Shown: piece by piece, positions 7,151 through 15,995 of the stretch
Position numbering within the stretch: the first letter of the stretch is position 1
Layout of the letters: each line of letters starts with the position of its first letter
DNA from: Natronomicrosphaera sp040876735
GTDB taxonomy: Bacteria; Planctomycetota; Phycisphaerae; Phycisphaerales; Phycisphaeraceae
Assembly: GCA_040876735.1 (NCBI GenBank)
Contig: JBBDPC010000127.1
Location: forward strand, 1-64,000
Reading direction: 5' to 3'
Length of the DNA: 64,000 bases
The notes under the pieces: model-generated
What the model was told of the DNA's origin: nothing
The model's input: only the letters and a program-made list of their open reading frames with translations
Database searches by the model: none
Program-made: the position numbers and the translations under genes

Positions 7151-9184
7151 ATGGCGCACGACTACATCAAAGACGATCTTCAAGTCGAGGCGGCGACCGG
7201 CCGCGTCGGATTCCAGATCCTCGTCACCCTGCTCGGCGGCACGCTGCTGATGACGGCCCTGGTCGCCCAGTTCGCCTTCGACTCGCCCGACCCGGCCGAA
7301 TTCCTGGCCATGATCGCCACCATCCTGCTCGGTGGGCCGTTGGTCTGGGTCGCCCTCAAAGACCTCGCGCAGGGTCACTACCACATGAACGAGCTGGTCG
7401 CCCTTGCGGTGCTCGCGGCGTTCGTGCAGGGGTGGTACATCGAGGCAGGTTTCATCGCCTTTTTCATGATTATCGCGGTGCTGATCGAAAACCGCACCGC
7501 CCTGGGGGCCCAAGCCTCCATCGAATCGCTCATCCGCATCACGCCCACCAAAGCCCACCGGCTCAGCGAGGACGGCGAGGTCGAAGTCGACGCCAAGGAC
7601 CTCAAGCCCGGCGACATCGTCCGCGTCCGCCCCGGCGACAACATCCCCGCCGACGGCCGGGTCACCCGCGGCACCAGCACGGTCAACCAGGCGCCGATCA
7701 CCGGCGAGTCCGTGCCCGTCGACAAGGCGGAGGACGACGAAGTGTTCGGCGGCACGATCAACGTCTCCGGCGCCTTGGACGTCGAAGTCACCAAGGCAGG
7801 CGAAGACACCACACTCGGCCGGGTCAAGGACCTGATCCTCGAAGCCGAGCGGACCAAGATTCCGATCATGCGGATGATCGACCGCTACGCCGCGTGGTAC
7901 ACCCCGACGGTGCTGATGCTCGTGTTCATCGTCTGGTTCTTCACCAGCCAGACCGTGGACATGGACGACGCGGCGACGCGGGCGATCGCCATGCTGGTCA
8001 TCGCCTGCCCCTGCCCGCTGATTCTCGCCACGCCCACCGCCATGGTCGCCGCCCTCTCGGCCGCGGCCCGCCTCGGCGTGCTCATCAAGTCCGTGACCGA
8101 CCTCGAAGCCGCCCGCAACCTCACCGCCATGGTCTTCGACAAGACCGGCACGCTCACCACGGGTCAACTCGAAGTCGCCCGCCTCTCGCCCGCCGAGGGC
8201 GTCGAAGGCGCCGCCCTGCTCCGCGCCGCCGCCCTGGCCGAGCAGAACTCCCGCCACCCCGTGGCCCGCGCCATCACCAGCGTCGCGAAGAAAGCCCGAC
8301 TGAACCTCAGCGAGCCGGACAGCTTTGAAGAGGTGGCCGGCAAGGGCGTGCGTTGCACCGTCGATGGGCAGACAATTCTCGTGGGCCGGGCGGTCTGGAT
8401 CGCCGGCGAGGTCGAGGACCCGGCCGTGCGGCAGGCCGTGGAAACCGCGCAGGCCAACCCCGAAGCGCACGGCCTCTCGACGCTGTTCGTCCTCCAGAAC
8501 GGCCAGCTCATGGGCTGGGTCGGCCTGGCGGACAACACCCGCCCCGAAGCCGCCGCCGCCATGGACGAACTGCGCGAGATGGGGCTTAAGCGCCTGATCA
8601 TTGTCACCGGCGACCGCGAGAGCGTCGCCCAGCGCGTGGCGGCGCAGATGCATACCGAATACAAGGCCGAGGTGCTCCCGCATCAGAAGCTGGAGATGGT
8701 GGACGACCTGAAAAGCCGTGGCCATCGAGTGGCGGTGATCGGCGACGGCGTGAACGACGCGCCCGCGCTGGCGGCGGGCGACATCTCAATCGCCATGGGC
8801 GCGGCCGGCAGCGACGTCGCCATTCACTCGGCGAACATCGCGCTGATGAACAACAACCTCAACCGCATCCCCTTCCTGGTCCACCTCAGCCGACAGACGA
8901 GCAATGTCGTGCGGCAGAACCTGCTGATCGGCGGCGGCACGATCATCGTGTTCCTCGCCCTCTCGGCCGCGGGGTTGCTCGGGCCGCAGGCGCCGATTCT
9001 CGCGGCCGTGCTGCATGTGGTCAGCTCGATGATGGTGGTCTTCAACTCCGCCCGCCTCGTGCGAGCCGGTGAAGAGATCGAACATGCCGAGCACGCGGAG
9101 CTGGCCAAGGCGAAATCGACCAGGCGCCCGTCCACCTCGGCCCCAGCACCAACGGAAGGCGAGGGGACGCCGGCAATGGCGTGA
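7151..9184 (+). CDS. Heavy-metal translocating P-type ATPase (P1B class)
   Basis: This 677-residue inner-membrane pump would export or import a transition metal at the cost of ATP. Landmarks in order are several N-terminal membrane segments, the actuator motif PITGESVPV, the membrane metal site ACPCPLILATP, the phosphorylation site DKTGTLT, the P1B HP motif (SRHPVARAI), the hinge GDGVNDAPAL, and two C-terminal membrane segments. There is no N-terminal heavy-metal-associated domain and no Cys-rich tail. The membrane site reads CPCP where most P1B pumps have CPCA/S. The last membrane segment (HVVSSMMVVFNSARL) does not match a copper or zinc signature I can assign, so the metal is left open. No metal regulator is adjacent. 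Confidence 0.93.
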   Translation: MAHDYIKDDLQVEAATGRVGFQILVTLLGGTLLMTALVAQFAFDSPDPAEFLAMIATILLGGPLVWVALKDLAQGHYHMNELVALAVLAAFVQGWYIEAGFIAFFMIIAVLIENRTALGAQASIESLIRITPTKAHRLSEDGEVEVDAKDLKPGDIVRVRPGDNIPADGRVTRGTSTVNQAPITGESVPVDKAEDDEVFGGTINVSGALDVEVTKAGEDTTLGRVKDLILEAERTKIPIMRMIDRYAAWYTPTVLMLVFIVWFFTSQTVDMDDAATRAIAMLVIACPCPLILATPTAMVAALSAAARLGVLIKSVTDLEAARNLTAMVFDKTGTLTTGQLEVARLSPAEGVEGAALLRAAALAEQNSRHPVARAITSVAKKARLNLSEPDSFEEVAGKGVRCTVDGQTILVGRAVWIAGEVEDPAVRQAVETAQANPEAHGLSTLFVLQNGQLMGWVGLADNTRPEAAAAMDELREMGLKRLIIVTGDRESVAQRVAAQMHTEYKAEVLPHQKLEMVDDLKSRGHRVAVIGDGVNDAPALAAGDISIAMGAAGSDVAIHSANIALMNNNLNRIPFLVHLSRQTSNVVRQNLLIGGGTIIVFLALSAAGLLGPQAPILAAVLHVVSSMMVVFNSARLVRAGEEIEHAEHAELAKAKSTRRPSTSAPAPTEGEGTPAMA

Positions 9185-9189
9185 GTTCC

Positions 9190-9687
9190 GTTTCGAGTTT
9201 CTAGTTGGGGGAAGGCGGTTCGGAAGTGCCCTGGCGATACTTCAGGCCGCGAACGTTTGTGCGGCGAAGGTAATTCATCAAGCCGGCAATCAGTCGGCTG
9301 GTTTCCGTGACTTGCTGCAAGAGATGAGCGAACTGTTGCGAGTCAATTTATCCCTGTTCCAATGCGACGTAGAGTTGCGCCTTGACTTCACCCGCCGAGC
9401 CTTTTGCTTGCGAAAGAAACTGCACAAACTCACGGGTCCCGTCACGCTCAAATCCTTCGGCCATGTTCGACATGATCGACACGCTGGCTCGACGAATCTG
9501 GCTGCGAAGGTCGTAGTCTCTGGTGAATGCCCCATGTCTGGTGATGTCGTAAATCCCGTTGGTCAACTGCCGGGCACATCGCCAATCCTCGATATCTTCG
9601 AATCGCTCGAACGTCGCCAGGCGTGCTCCCCGCAATGCCAGTTGGCAAACGCACCACGAGAAACCAGAAACCAGAAACTAGAAACTC
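9190..9687. repeat. Inverted repeat enclosing the S23-like pseudogene
   Basis: The left arm (9190-9204, GTTTCGAGTTTCTAG) is answered by a right arm (9658-9687) made of AGAAACC/AGAAACT words that contains CTAGAAACTC. The 13-base core is a perfect reverse complement. The arms belong to the same word family as the empty palindromes at 6838, 19155 and 40732. Here the loop is about 450 bp and carries an S23-type open frame. Confidence 0.6.
9201..9635 (-). pseudogene. S23-type four-helix-bundle protein, interrupted by an in-frame TAA
   Basis: The frame encodes the four-helix-bundle family also found in 23S rRNA intervening sequences: FERFEDIEDW, ARQLTNGIYDITRHG, YDLRSQIRRASVSIMSNMAE, GFERDGTREFVQFLSQAKGS and AGEVKAQLYVALEQG. 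At 9350-9348 a TAA stands where the family normally has tyrosine (EQG-Y-ID). The same frame then continues with IDSQQFAHLLQQVTETSRLI and AGLMNYLRR, the usual last helix, to a TAG at 9201. No ATG lies at the family start; only TTG or CTG is available. It therefore looks like a recently inactivated gene with one nonsense change. The family is small, basic and likely nucleic-acid binding. Confidence 0.8.
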
Positions 9688-9692
9688 CCCGC

Positions 9693-10769
9693 CTATCCCA
9701 CTTCCCGCGTTTGGAACATCGTCACCGCAACGCCGAGCACAGCGAGGATGTAGAGCGTGGCGTAGCCGGTGACGGTGGCGACGTGGCCGACCGTGAAGGG
9801 GTTGCCGAGGTTGATCGCGTCGGCGGGCCAGAGGAACTGGAGGTTGGGAGCGACCAGGTAGATGAGCTTGGCGAAAGCGAACAGAAATTGCTGACCCAGC
9901 GAAGCCTCGGTGGCGAAAATCGCCGGCAGGCTCTCGACCGGGCCCATGCCCACCGGCAGCGAGAGACTGTGATTCGCCCACTGGCTCAGCGAGTTGCTCG
10001 CCAGGCCCAGCAGGAATACGCCGCAGCAGACCAGCAGCGTCATGATCTGCCCCAGCCGGGTCGAGGCCGCGATCGCCACGGCCGTGAGAATCAACACGGC
10101 CTCGAAAATCAGCGCCAGGCCCACCAGCACCTGCGTCAACTCCCCGTCGCGCACGGTGAACTCGGTCAACGGCGATTGCAGTTGCCAATCCTTGTTCACC
10201 AGTGCGACCATCAGCCCGGCGACTGTCATACCCGCCACCAGACTTGCGACGAACGTCGACGTGAACACCCAGCGGTAGAGGTAATTGCCCGCCGCCGCCA
10301 CAGCCAGCGCTCCCAGCCCGCCGAGCAAGGCGAACACGATCACCGGCATGTCCAGCGTGTCGGCCGCGGTCTGCAACACCCGATGCCGCACGGTCAGCGC
10401 GAAGACGAGGCTGAGCAGGTAAAACGCCACCGCGATCGCCGCCGCCACCCCCAGGTACTTGCCCAGCACGAAGACCGGCCGGGACACCGGCTTGCTCACC
10501 ACGGTCAAAACGGTACGTTTTTCCACTTCGCTCGACAGCACGCTCGTGGCGGTGAACGCCGCGAGGAACAAACCGATCACGAACACCGTACTGAGGCCGA
10601 GGTTGACCAGTTCCCGGTTGTCGCCGCCACCGGTCTCCAGCGTGTACGTCGACAGCGACGGGTTGATCACCAACCCCAGGACGCCCAGCAGAATCAGAAC
10701 CACGAAGATCGGCTGGCGTATGGATTCGGTGAACGTGTTGCGAGCGATGGCAAGCAGTTGTTCAAGCAT
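9693..10769 (-). CDS. ABC-2 type transporter permease
   Basis: This 358-residue inner-membrane protein has about six to seven hydrophobic segments and the N-terminal layout of ABC-2 permeases: a short cytoplasmic helix (EQLLAIARNTFTESIRQPIF), a first membrane span, then SSEVEKRTVLTVVSKPVSRP, the coupling region typical of GldF/NatB-like permeases. I set the start at 10769 because the protein begins there with this family start; the longer frame overlaps the next gene. It is divergent from the SPFH/ABC cluster and has no ATPase beside it. The ATPase at 15996 is the nearest possible partner, by inference. Confidence 0.85.
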   Translation of the reverse strand: MLEQLLAIARNTFTESIRQPIFVVLILLGVLGLVINPSLSTYTLETGGGDNRELVNLGLSTVFVIGLFLAAFTATSVLSSEVEKRTVLTVVSKPVSRPVFVLGKYLGVAAAIAVAFYLLSLVFALTVRHRVLQTAADTLDMPVIVFALLGGLGALAVAAAGNYLYRWVFTSTFVASLVAGMTVAGLMVALVNKDWQLQSPLTEFTVRDGELTQVLVGLALIFEAVLILTAVAIAASTRLGQIMTLLVCCGVFLLGLASNSLSQWANHSLSLPVGMGPVESLPAIFATEASLGQQFLFAFAKLIYLVAPNLQFLWPADAINLGNPFTVGHVATVTGYATLYILAVLGVAVTMFQTREVG

Positions 10770-10949
10770 GATGGCATCATACGTCGAGAGGATCGTTTGA
10801 GTTTGCGCGGAATCACAGATCGAGCCTGGGACGGCGAGCCCGATTCTACTTCCCCTTCCCCGCGACAGGGATGGGAGAAACGTCAATCTCCGACGTCCGC
10901 CCCCGGCCTCCAGCGCGCGATGGACCCGCAGAGCATATAAAAGGCACCC

Positions 10950-13106
10950 ATGAGTCAGGACCAACAAACTTACAGTCGTGCCGCCAGCGCTGCCATGGTC
11001 GGCCTGGTCGCCCAGCTCGGGCTCGCCATCTTCACCGCCCTGCTCGGGCTGTACGCCGGCTCACCCGCGCTTCACGCTGCGACGTGGTACCTCTTCGGCG
11101 GCCTGCCCATCTGGGTCATCCTGCTCGTGGTCTACCACCAGCACCGCCTGGAGCGCGTCGAAGCGCTGGAAGCCGAGCAGCTTTCCAAAGCCGACGCCCG
11201 CACCGCCGCCCTCTTTGAGGAGGCGGGCCAGCAACTCCAGCTCGCGCGGAAGCGGCTGGAAAATCTCTACCGGTTCGGCCTGCCCACGGTGAGCATCCTC
11301 GTCGCCGTCTACCTGCTCGCCGTCGGCGGCACACTGCTCTACCTCAACACGCAACGACACCAGACCGGCCAGCTCCTCGTCGACAGCCTGCGCGACGACG
11401 CCAACCGCGGCGGCGTGGCGCTGGTGGCCCTGGTCATCGGCTTCGTGGCGTTCCTCGTCGCCCGCTATGTGGCGGGCATGACGCAGGTGCGCGACTGGCA
11501 ACTGCTGCGCGGCGGCGCGGCCTACCTGATGGGCAACGCCACGATCGCCATCGCCGCCGCCGCCGGCGCGGGCATCGCCATCTTCGGTGGCCTCAGCCTG
11601 CTTGCCTGGCTGGCCCTGATCGTGCCGGCCGTCATGGTCCTGCTGGGTGCGGAGATGCTGCTGGGCTTCGTCTTCAGCATCTACCGCCCGCGCCGGGCCG
11701 GCGAAATCGCCCGACCGGCGTTCGACAGCCGGCTGCTGGGCTGGCTCACTCGGCCCGAGTCGATGGGTAAAATCGTCAGCGAAACGCTCAACTACCAGTT
11801 CGGCTTCGAAATCTCCTCAAGCTGGTTCTACCGGCTGCTCGCCAAGGCGGTCACGCCACTGGTGACCGTCGCCCTCGTCGTGCTGCTGGGCATGACCTGC
11901 CTCGTCTTCGTCGCACCGCAGCAGCAGGCGGTGATCACGACGTTCGGCAAACTGGAGGCTCGCGTGCTCAGGCCGGGCCTGCATGTCAAGTGGCCCTGGC
12001 CGATCAGCAGCGCCGAAAAGTTCGACGCCTACCGCGTGCACCAGATCATCGTCGGCTCGAAGGCCGACCTGACGGCGCCGGACATCGCCATCCTCTGGAC
12101 CAACGAGCACGGGCCTGGCGAGGAGGTGGATGAGGCCTATCTGCTCACCGCGCCGACGCAGGTGGACGACCTCGGCCTCGGCTCGGACTCGCCCGTGGGT
12201 GAGCTGATCGGTGCGGAGGTGGTCGTCAATTTCCGCATCGGTGACCTGGAGAAGTTCGCCCGTAATGCTCCCGACCCGCACCTGCTCCACGCAGCGCAAC
12301 GCCAGCAGCAGCGGTGGGACGAAGGAGACCGCCGACCGGGGGAGCAGCGGATCGACCCCAGCCCGATTGTCACCGCACTGGCCGAGCGACATGCCGGGCT
12401 TTACTTCTCAACGCGCAACATCGACGACCTGCTCACCACCGACCGCCGCGACGCCGGCCGCCTGCTGCGGGAGGCCATCCAGCAGGACCTCGACGCCCGC
12501 AACCTCGGCGTCGAACTGGTCTACGTCGGCCTTTCCGGCGTTCACCCACCGCAGCAAGGCGACGTGGCCGCGAAGTTCCACGAACAGATCGGCGTGTTGC
12601 AGCAGAATCAGATCGCACTTGAAGAAGCCGAGCGCGACGCCATTGCCACCCTCGCCGCCACCGCCGGCTCGCACCAGCGCGCCCGCCAGATCGACACGGC
12701 CATCGACGAGTGGGAAGCGATGCGCCGCCGACTGCCCGACCTCGACGCGGAATCCGACGCCCACGCCCAACTCACGCAGCAGGTCAGCGAGAAGGAAATC
12801 GAGATCGAACAGCTCATGGACGAGGCCGGTGGCCGGGCGGCACAACTCATCCACGAAGCCCGCGCTTACCGCTGGAGCCACGCCCTGGCCGAGCTGGCCC
12901 GTGCGGACCGTTACACCTCGCAATACCAAAGCTACCAGCACGCCCCGCGCTACTTCATGATGCGGCAATACCTCGACACGATCGCCGAGGGCCTCAAGGA
13001 CCAGCGCAAGTTCATCATGACCGCTGACCAGCAGGCCCCGCCGATGATTCGCATTCAACTGGACGACGCCCAGTCGGGCCTCGACTCGCTGATGGGCGGC
13101 GAGTGA
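10950..13106 (+). CDS. Large SPFH-domain membrane protein (HflK-like)
   Basis: The 718-residue protein has an unusual N-terminal membrane region of about 325 residues with five or more hydrophobic segments. The last span (LLGMTCLVFVAP) enters an SPFH/Band 7 domain whose entry QQQAVITTFGKLEARVLRPG is typical of HflK. After about residue 540 there is a charged helical, coiled-coil-prone region (EEAERDAIATLAATAGSHQR and beyond). HflK/HflC proteins form ring-like membrane assemblies that regulate FtsH. It is longer than usual HflK (about 400), mainly because of the extra membrane region. It opens a co-directional run of six genes. Confidence 0.85.
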   Translation: MSQDQQTYSRAASAAMVGLVAQLGLAIFTALLGLYAGSPALHAATWYLFGGLPIWVILLVVYHQHRLERVEALEAEQLSKADARTAALFEEAGQQLQLARKRLENLYRFGLPTVSILVAVYLLAVGGTLLYLNTQRHQTGQLLVDSLRDDANRGGVALVALVIGFVAFLVARYVAGMTQVRDWQLLRGGAAYLMGNATIAIAAAAGAGIAIFGGLSLLAWLALIVPAVMVLLGAEMLLGFVFSIYRPRRAGEIARPAFDSRLLGWLTRPESMGKIVSETLNYQFGFEISSSWFYRLLAKAVTPLVTVALVVLLGMTCLVFVAPQQQAVITTFGKLEARVLRPGLHVKWPWPISSAEKFDAYRVHQIIVGSKADLTAPDIAILWTNEHGPGEEVDEAYLLTAPTQVDDLGLGSDSPVGELIGAEVVVNFRIGDLEKFARNAPDPHLLHAAQRQQQRWDEGDRRPGEQRIDPSPIVTALAERHAGLYFSTRNIDDLLTTDRRDAGRLLREAIQQDLDARNLGVELVYVGLSGVHPPQQGDVAAKFHEQIGVLQQNQIALEEAERDAIATLAATAGSHQRARQIDTAIDEWEAMRRRLPDLDAESDAHAQLTQQVSEKEIEIEQLMDEAGGRAAQLIHEARAYRWSHALAELARADRYTSQYQSYQHAPRYFMMRQYLDTIAEGLKDQRKFIMTADQQAPPMIRIQLDDAQSGLDSLMGGE

Positions 13107-13168
13107 CCGGCCGGCCGTCCGAAACTGACATTCGCCATTCGCACTTTTTCGTTCCCTGGGTTCAGACC

Positions 13169-14200
13169 ATGAAAAACCAACTCGTCCTGTTGATCGGCAT
13201 CATTGTTTTCGTCGTCCTGCTGGCGTACATGTTCGCCTTCCAGGTGCGCTATGACGAAGTGGCGGTGCTTGCCACCTTTGAACGGACCACGCCGCCCGAA
13301 CGCGACTCTGCAACCGGGGCGATCCTGCTCGACGACCAGGGCCGGCCCGCGAATCCCGGCAGCCTCATCTACGAACCCGGGCTGCGGTTCAAGGCGCCTT
13401 GGCCGATCCAGAAGGTCTACACCTACCCGCGCAAGCTCCAGATGCTCGACGTGCAGCAGGAGCAGGTGCAGACCGATGACGAACACTCGGTGATCGTCAA
13501 GACCTACGTCACGTGGCGCATCGCCGACCCGCACCTGTTCTACCAGAGCGTCCGCACCATCGAGCAGGCGGAGCGTCGCCTGCTGCCCATGGTGCGCGAC
13601 GTGCGCGGCGCGACCTTCGGCGAGTACCGCTTCACCGACCTGGTCAACCGCGATCCCGCGCAAGTCCGCCTCGCCGAGATCGAGCAGGCCATGACCGACG
13701 AGCTGCGCGAACAGTTGATCGAGGGAACGAACTTCGGCATTGAGATTGAGCAGGTCGGCATCCGCCGGATCGTGCTGCCCGAACCCACGACCGAGTTGGT
13801 CTTCCAGCGGATGCGGACCACGCGCGAGCGCCTCGCCTCCGCCGCGCGGGAGGAAGGTCAGGCTCAAGCCGGCACCATCCGTTCGCAGGCCGAGTCCGCC
13901 CGCGAGCGCATCCTCGCCTTCGCCGACCGCCGCGCCCAGGCGATCCGTGACGAAGGCAACCGCGAAGCCGCCGCCGCCTTCGCAGGTTTCGCCGACGACG
14001 AGGAGTTCGCCATTTTCCTCCGCCAGATCGAGACGTTGCGTGTCACGCTGGCGCACAACACGACGTTCATGCTCGACGCCAACTCGCTCTCGTTCCTCAA
14101 CCTGTTCGAGCAGAACCCCGGCAACACCGACAGCCCGCCGGAAATCACCCGCGACCAACTCAACGAAACCCAGCCCGGCGCCCACCGCACCCGCGACTGA
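13169..14200 (+). CDS. SPFH-domain protein (HflC-like)
   Basis: The 343-residue protein has one N-terminal membrane anchor (QLVLLIGIIVFVVLLAYMFA), an SPFH domain (about residues 28-235, with PGLRFKAPWPIQKVYTYPRK), and a charged coiled-coil containing the HflC-like stretch TRERLASAAREEGQAQAGTI, RSQAESARERI and EGNREAA. The ATG at 13169 gives the proper anchor; the frame extends 22 codons upstream without support. It follows the first SPFH gene after 62 bp. The trio probably forms one hetero-oligomeric membrane scaffold, by analogy with HflK-HflC. Confidence 0.9.
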   Translation: MKNQLVLLIGIIVFVVLLAYMFAFQVRYDEVAVLATFERTTPPERDSATGAILLDDQGRPANPGSLIYEPGLRFKAPWPIQKVYTYPRKLQMLDVQQEQVQTDDEHSVIVKTYVTWRIADPHLFYQSVRTIEQAERRLLPMVRDVRGATFGEYRFTDLVNRDPAQVRLAEIEQAMTDELREQLIEGTNFGIEIEQVGIRRIVLPEPTTELVFQRMRTTRERLASAAREEGQAQAGTIRSQAESARERILAFADRRAQAIRDEGNREAAAAFAGFADDEEFAIFLRQIETLRVTLAHNTTFMLDANSLSFLNLFEQNPGNTDSPPEITRDQLNETQPGAHRTRD

Positions 14201-14214
14201 TCCCCTTCGAGGCC

Positions 14215-14236
14215 GTGCGGCTTCAGCCGCTCGGCC
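14215..14236. repeat. REP-like 22-bp palindrome, copy 1
   Basis: GTGCGGCTTCAGCCGCTCGG plus CC forms a short stem around TTCA in the spacer between two SPFH genes. Related copies lie at 49480-49502 and 52638-52659 and share the pattern G(T/A)GCGRCT--AG(C/T)CGC(A/T)C(G/A)GCC. The family is extragenic in all three cases. Confidence 0.6.
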
Positions 14237-14286
14237 CCCGCGCCGCCCCTGATCCCGATCGCCCTGGCCTCCCCCCGGACCACGCC

Positions 14287-15921
14287 ATGACGCAGCAGAA
14301 GATCAAAAACCCGTTCATGCACACCCATGATCACGACCACGATCATGGCCACGACCACCACGATCATCACCACGATGACGAGGAGAACCTGTCCCAACTC
14401 GACCCGGCCCAGCAGTCGCTGGCCGACGCGCTGCGCGTCAGCTTCAACATTCTCAAGGGGCTCATGGTGCTGCTGCTGATCGCCTACCTGTTCAGCGGCA
14501 CGTTCTGGGTCGAAGAGCAGGAGCGTGCAGTGCGCCTGCGCTTCGGCGCGCTCGTGGGGGAGCCGGGCCAGCAGGTCTACGATCCGGGCTGGCACTTCGG
14601 GTTCCCCTACCCGGTCGAGCAGATCATCCGCGTGCCCGTGCAGCAGCAGACGCTGGAGATTCAGCGCGCCTACTGGTATGAAGTGTCCGATGAAGACCTC
14701 GGCCGCAGCGCCGCCGAACTGGCCGGCCGTTCAGGCCCGCTCAACCCCGAACGCGACGGCTCGCTGCTCACCGGGGACGCGAACATTCTCCACGCCCGCT
14801 TCACCGTCGACTACACCATCAGCGATCCCGCCGCCTTCGTCGAAAATGTCGGACTTGCCCGGCCCAACGTCGACCGCCTGCCCGACGGCACGCTTGCCCG
14901 CCGACCGATGGATCGCGCCGACGCGATCGTGCGTAACGTCGCCGAACAAGGCGTCATACACGCCTTCGCCCGCGCCGACGCCGACCAGGTCTACCGCGGC
15001 ACTTGGGATGACGACCACGCCCTGACGCGCATGCGCGACGTCATGGAGCAGATGAACACCGGCATCACGATCAACCTGGTCAACATGACCGACCCAACCC
15101 TGCCCTTGGTCGTCAGCACCGCCGCGCAGGCCGTCACCAACGCCGAAAGCGAACGCGCCCAACTCATCGAACAGGCCCGGCAAGAGCAGGCACGCATCCT
15201 CGGTGAAACGGCCGGCGCTGCGCACGGCCCGCTGTTCGATCTCATCCTCGAATACGAAGCCGCCCGCGAAGTCGCCGAGCCCGGGCCGATCGACACCCTC
15301 CAGCGTTTCATTGACGACGCGATCGAGTCACGGCAAATCTCCAGCGAACTCGCCTGGGGGCTCAACGCCATCCGCCGCGCCGACCTGCCTCCCGCAACGC
15401 GCATCGACCTGCTCGTCGCCGCCACGCAGTTTGCCGCCGCCTGGCAGGCCCACAAGGACTCGCTGGATGGCGACGATGAAACCCGTACCGCCGCCACGGC
15501 CGAGCAACTTCAAGTCGCCCGCGAAGCGCTGCATGCCCTGCCCGGCGGCGAGCAACTCGCGCAAGGACTCAGCAGCGTACAGACCACCCTTCCCCCGGCC
15601 GTGCGCGTCGGCGGCGAAGTCGCCCGGCTTGTCAACGAGGCGAGCACCTACCGCACGACCGTCGAACAACAGATTCAGGCCGAAGTCAGCCTGTTCCAGG
15701 CCTACCTCGAAGAGTACCGCCGCAGCCCGCGCCTGCTCCAGGCTCGACTCTGGCAGGACGCTCGGGAGGCCATCCTCTCCGGCGATGTCGAATCCTTCTA
15801 CCTCATGGGCGGCCAGTTCTATCCCGTCCTCAACCGCGATCCCGCCCTCGCCCGCCAGCGCGAGGAAGAGCGGCTCCGCCAGCAGGATGAAGAACGCCGC
15901 GAACGTCAACAGCAACCGTGA
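14287..15921 (+). CDS. SPFH-domain protein with histidine-rich N-terminus
   Basis: This 544-residue protein is the third SPFH member in a row. Its N-terminal cytoplasmic tail has a run of about 18 His/Asp/Gly residues (14-33), a plausible metal-binding tract. A membrane span (ILKGLMVLLLIAYLFSGTFW) follows, and then an HflK-like entry (VEEQERAVRLRFGALVGEPG, YDPGWHFGFPYPVEQI). The second half contains an unusual roughly 170-residue helical insertion and a Gln/Arg/Glu-rich tail. The start at 14287 lies just before the His tract; the longer frame has no ribosome site. The His tract could sense or buffer metal; I infer this from composition only. Confidence 0.85.
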   Translation: MTQQKIKNPFMHTHDHDHDHGHDHHDHHHDDEENLSQLDPAQQSLADALRVSFNILKGLMVLLLIAYLFSGTFWVEEQERAVRLRFGALVGEPGQQVYDPGWHFGFPYPVEQIIRVPVQQQTLEIQRAYWYEVSDEDLGRSAAELAGRSGPLNPERDGSLLTGDANILHARFTVDYTISDPAAFVENVGLARPNVDRLPDGTLARRPMDRADAIVRNVAEQGVIHAFARADADQVYRGTWDDDHALTRMRDVMEQMNTGITINLVNMTDPTLPLVVSTAAQAVTNAESERAQLIEQARQEQARILGETAGAAHGPLFDLILEYEAAREVAEPGPIDTLQRFIDDAIESRQISSELAWGLNAIRRADLPPATRIDLLVAATQFAAAWQAHKDSLDGDDETRTAATAEQLQVAREALHALPGGEQLAQGLSSVQTTLPPAVRVGGEVARLVNEASTYRTTVEQQIQAEVSLFQAYLEEYRRSPRLLQARLWQDAREAILSGDVESFYLMGGQFYPVLNRDPALARQREEERLRQQDEERRERQQQP

Positions 15922-15995
15922 CGTAGCAGCAAGGGGACACGCCATCGCCTGCCAGCCGCCGGCCGCAATGTTCGACGCCTCATGGAACCGTGCTC

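Noticed and set aside
10770..10967. An N-terminal extension of the divergent ABC permease to 10967
   Set aside because: The added 66 residues overlap the SPFH gene start and lack family content, whereas the ATG at 10769 begins exactly where ABC-2 permeases do.
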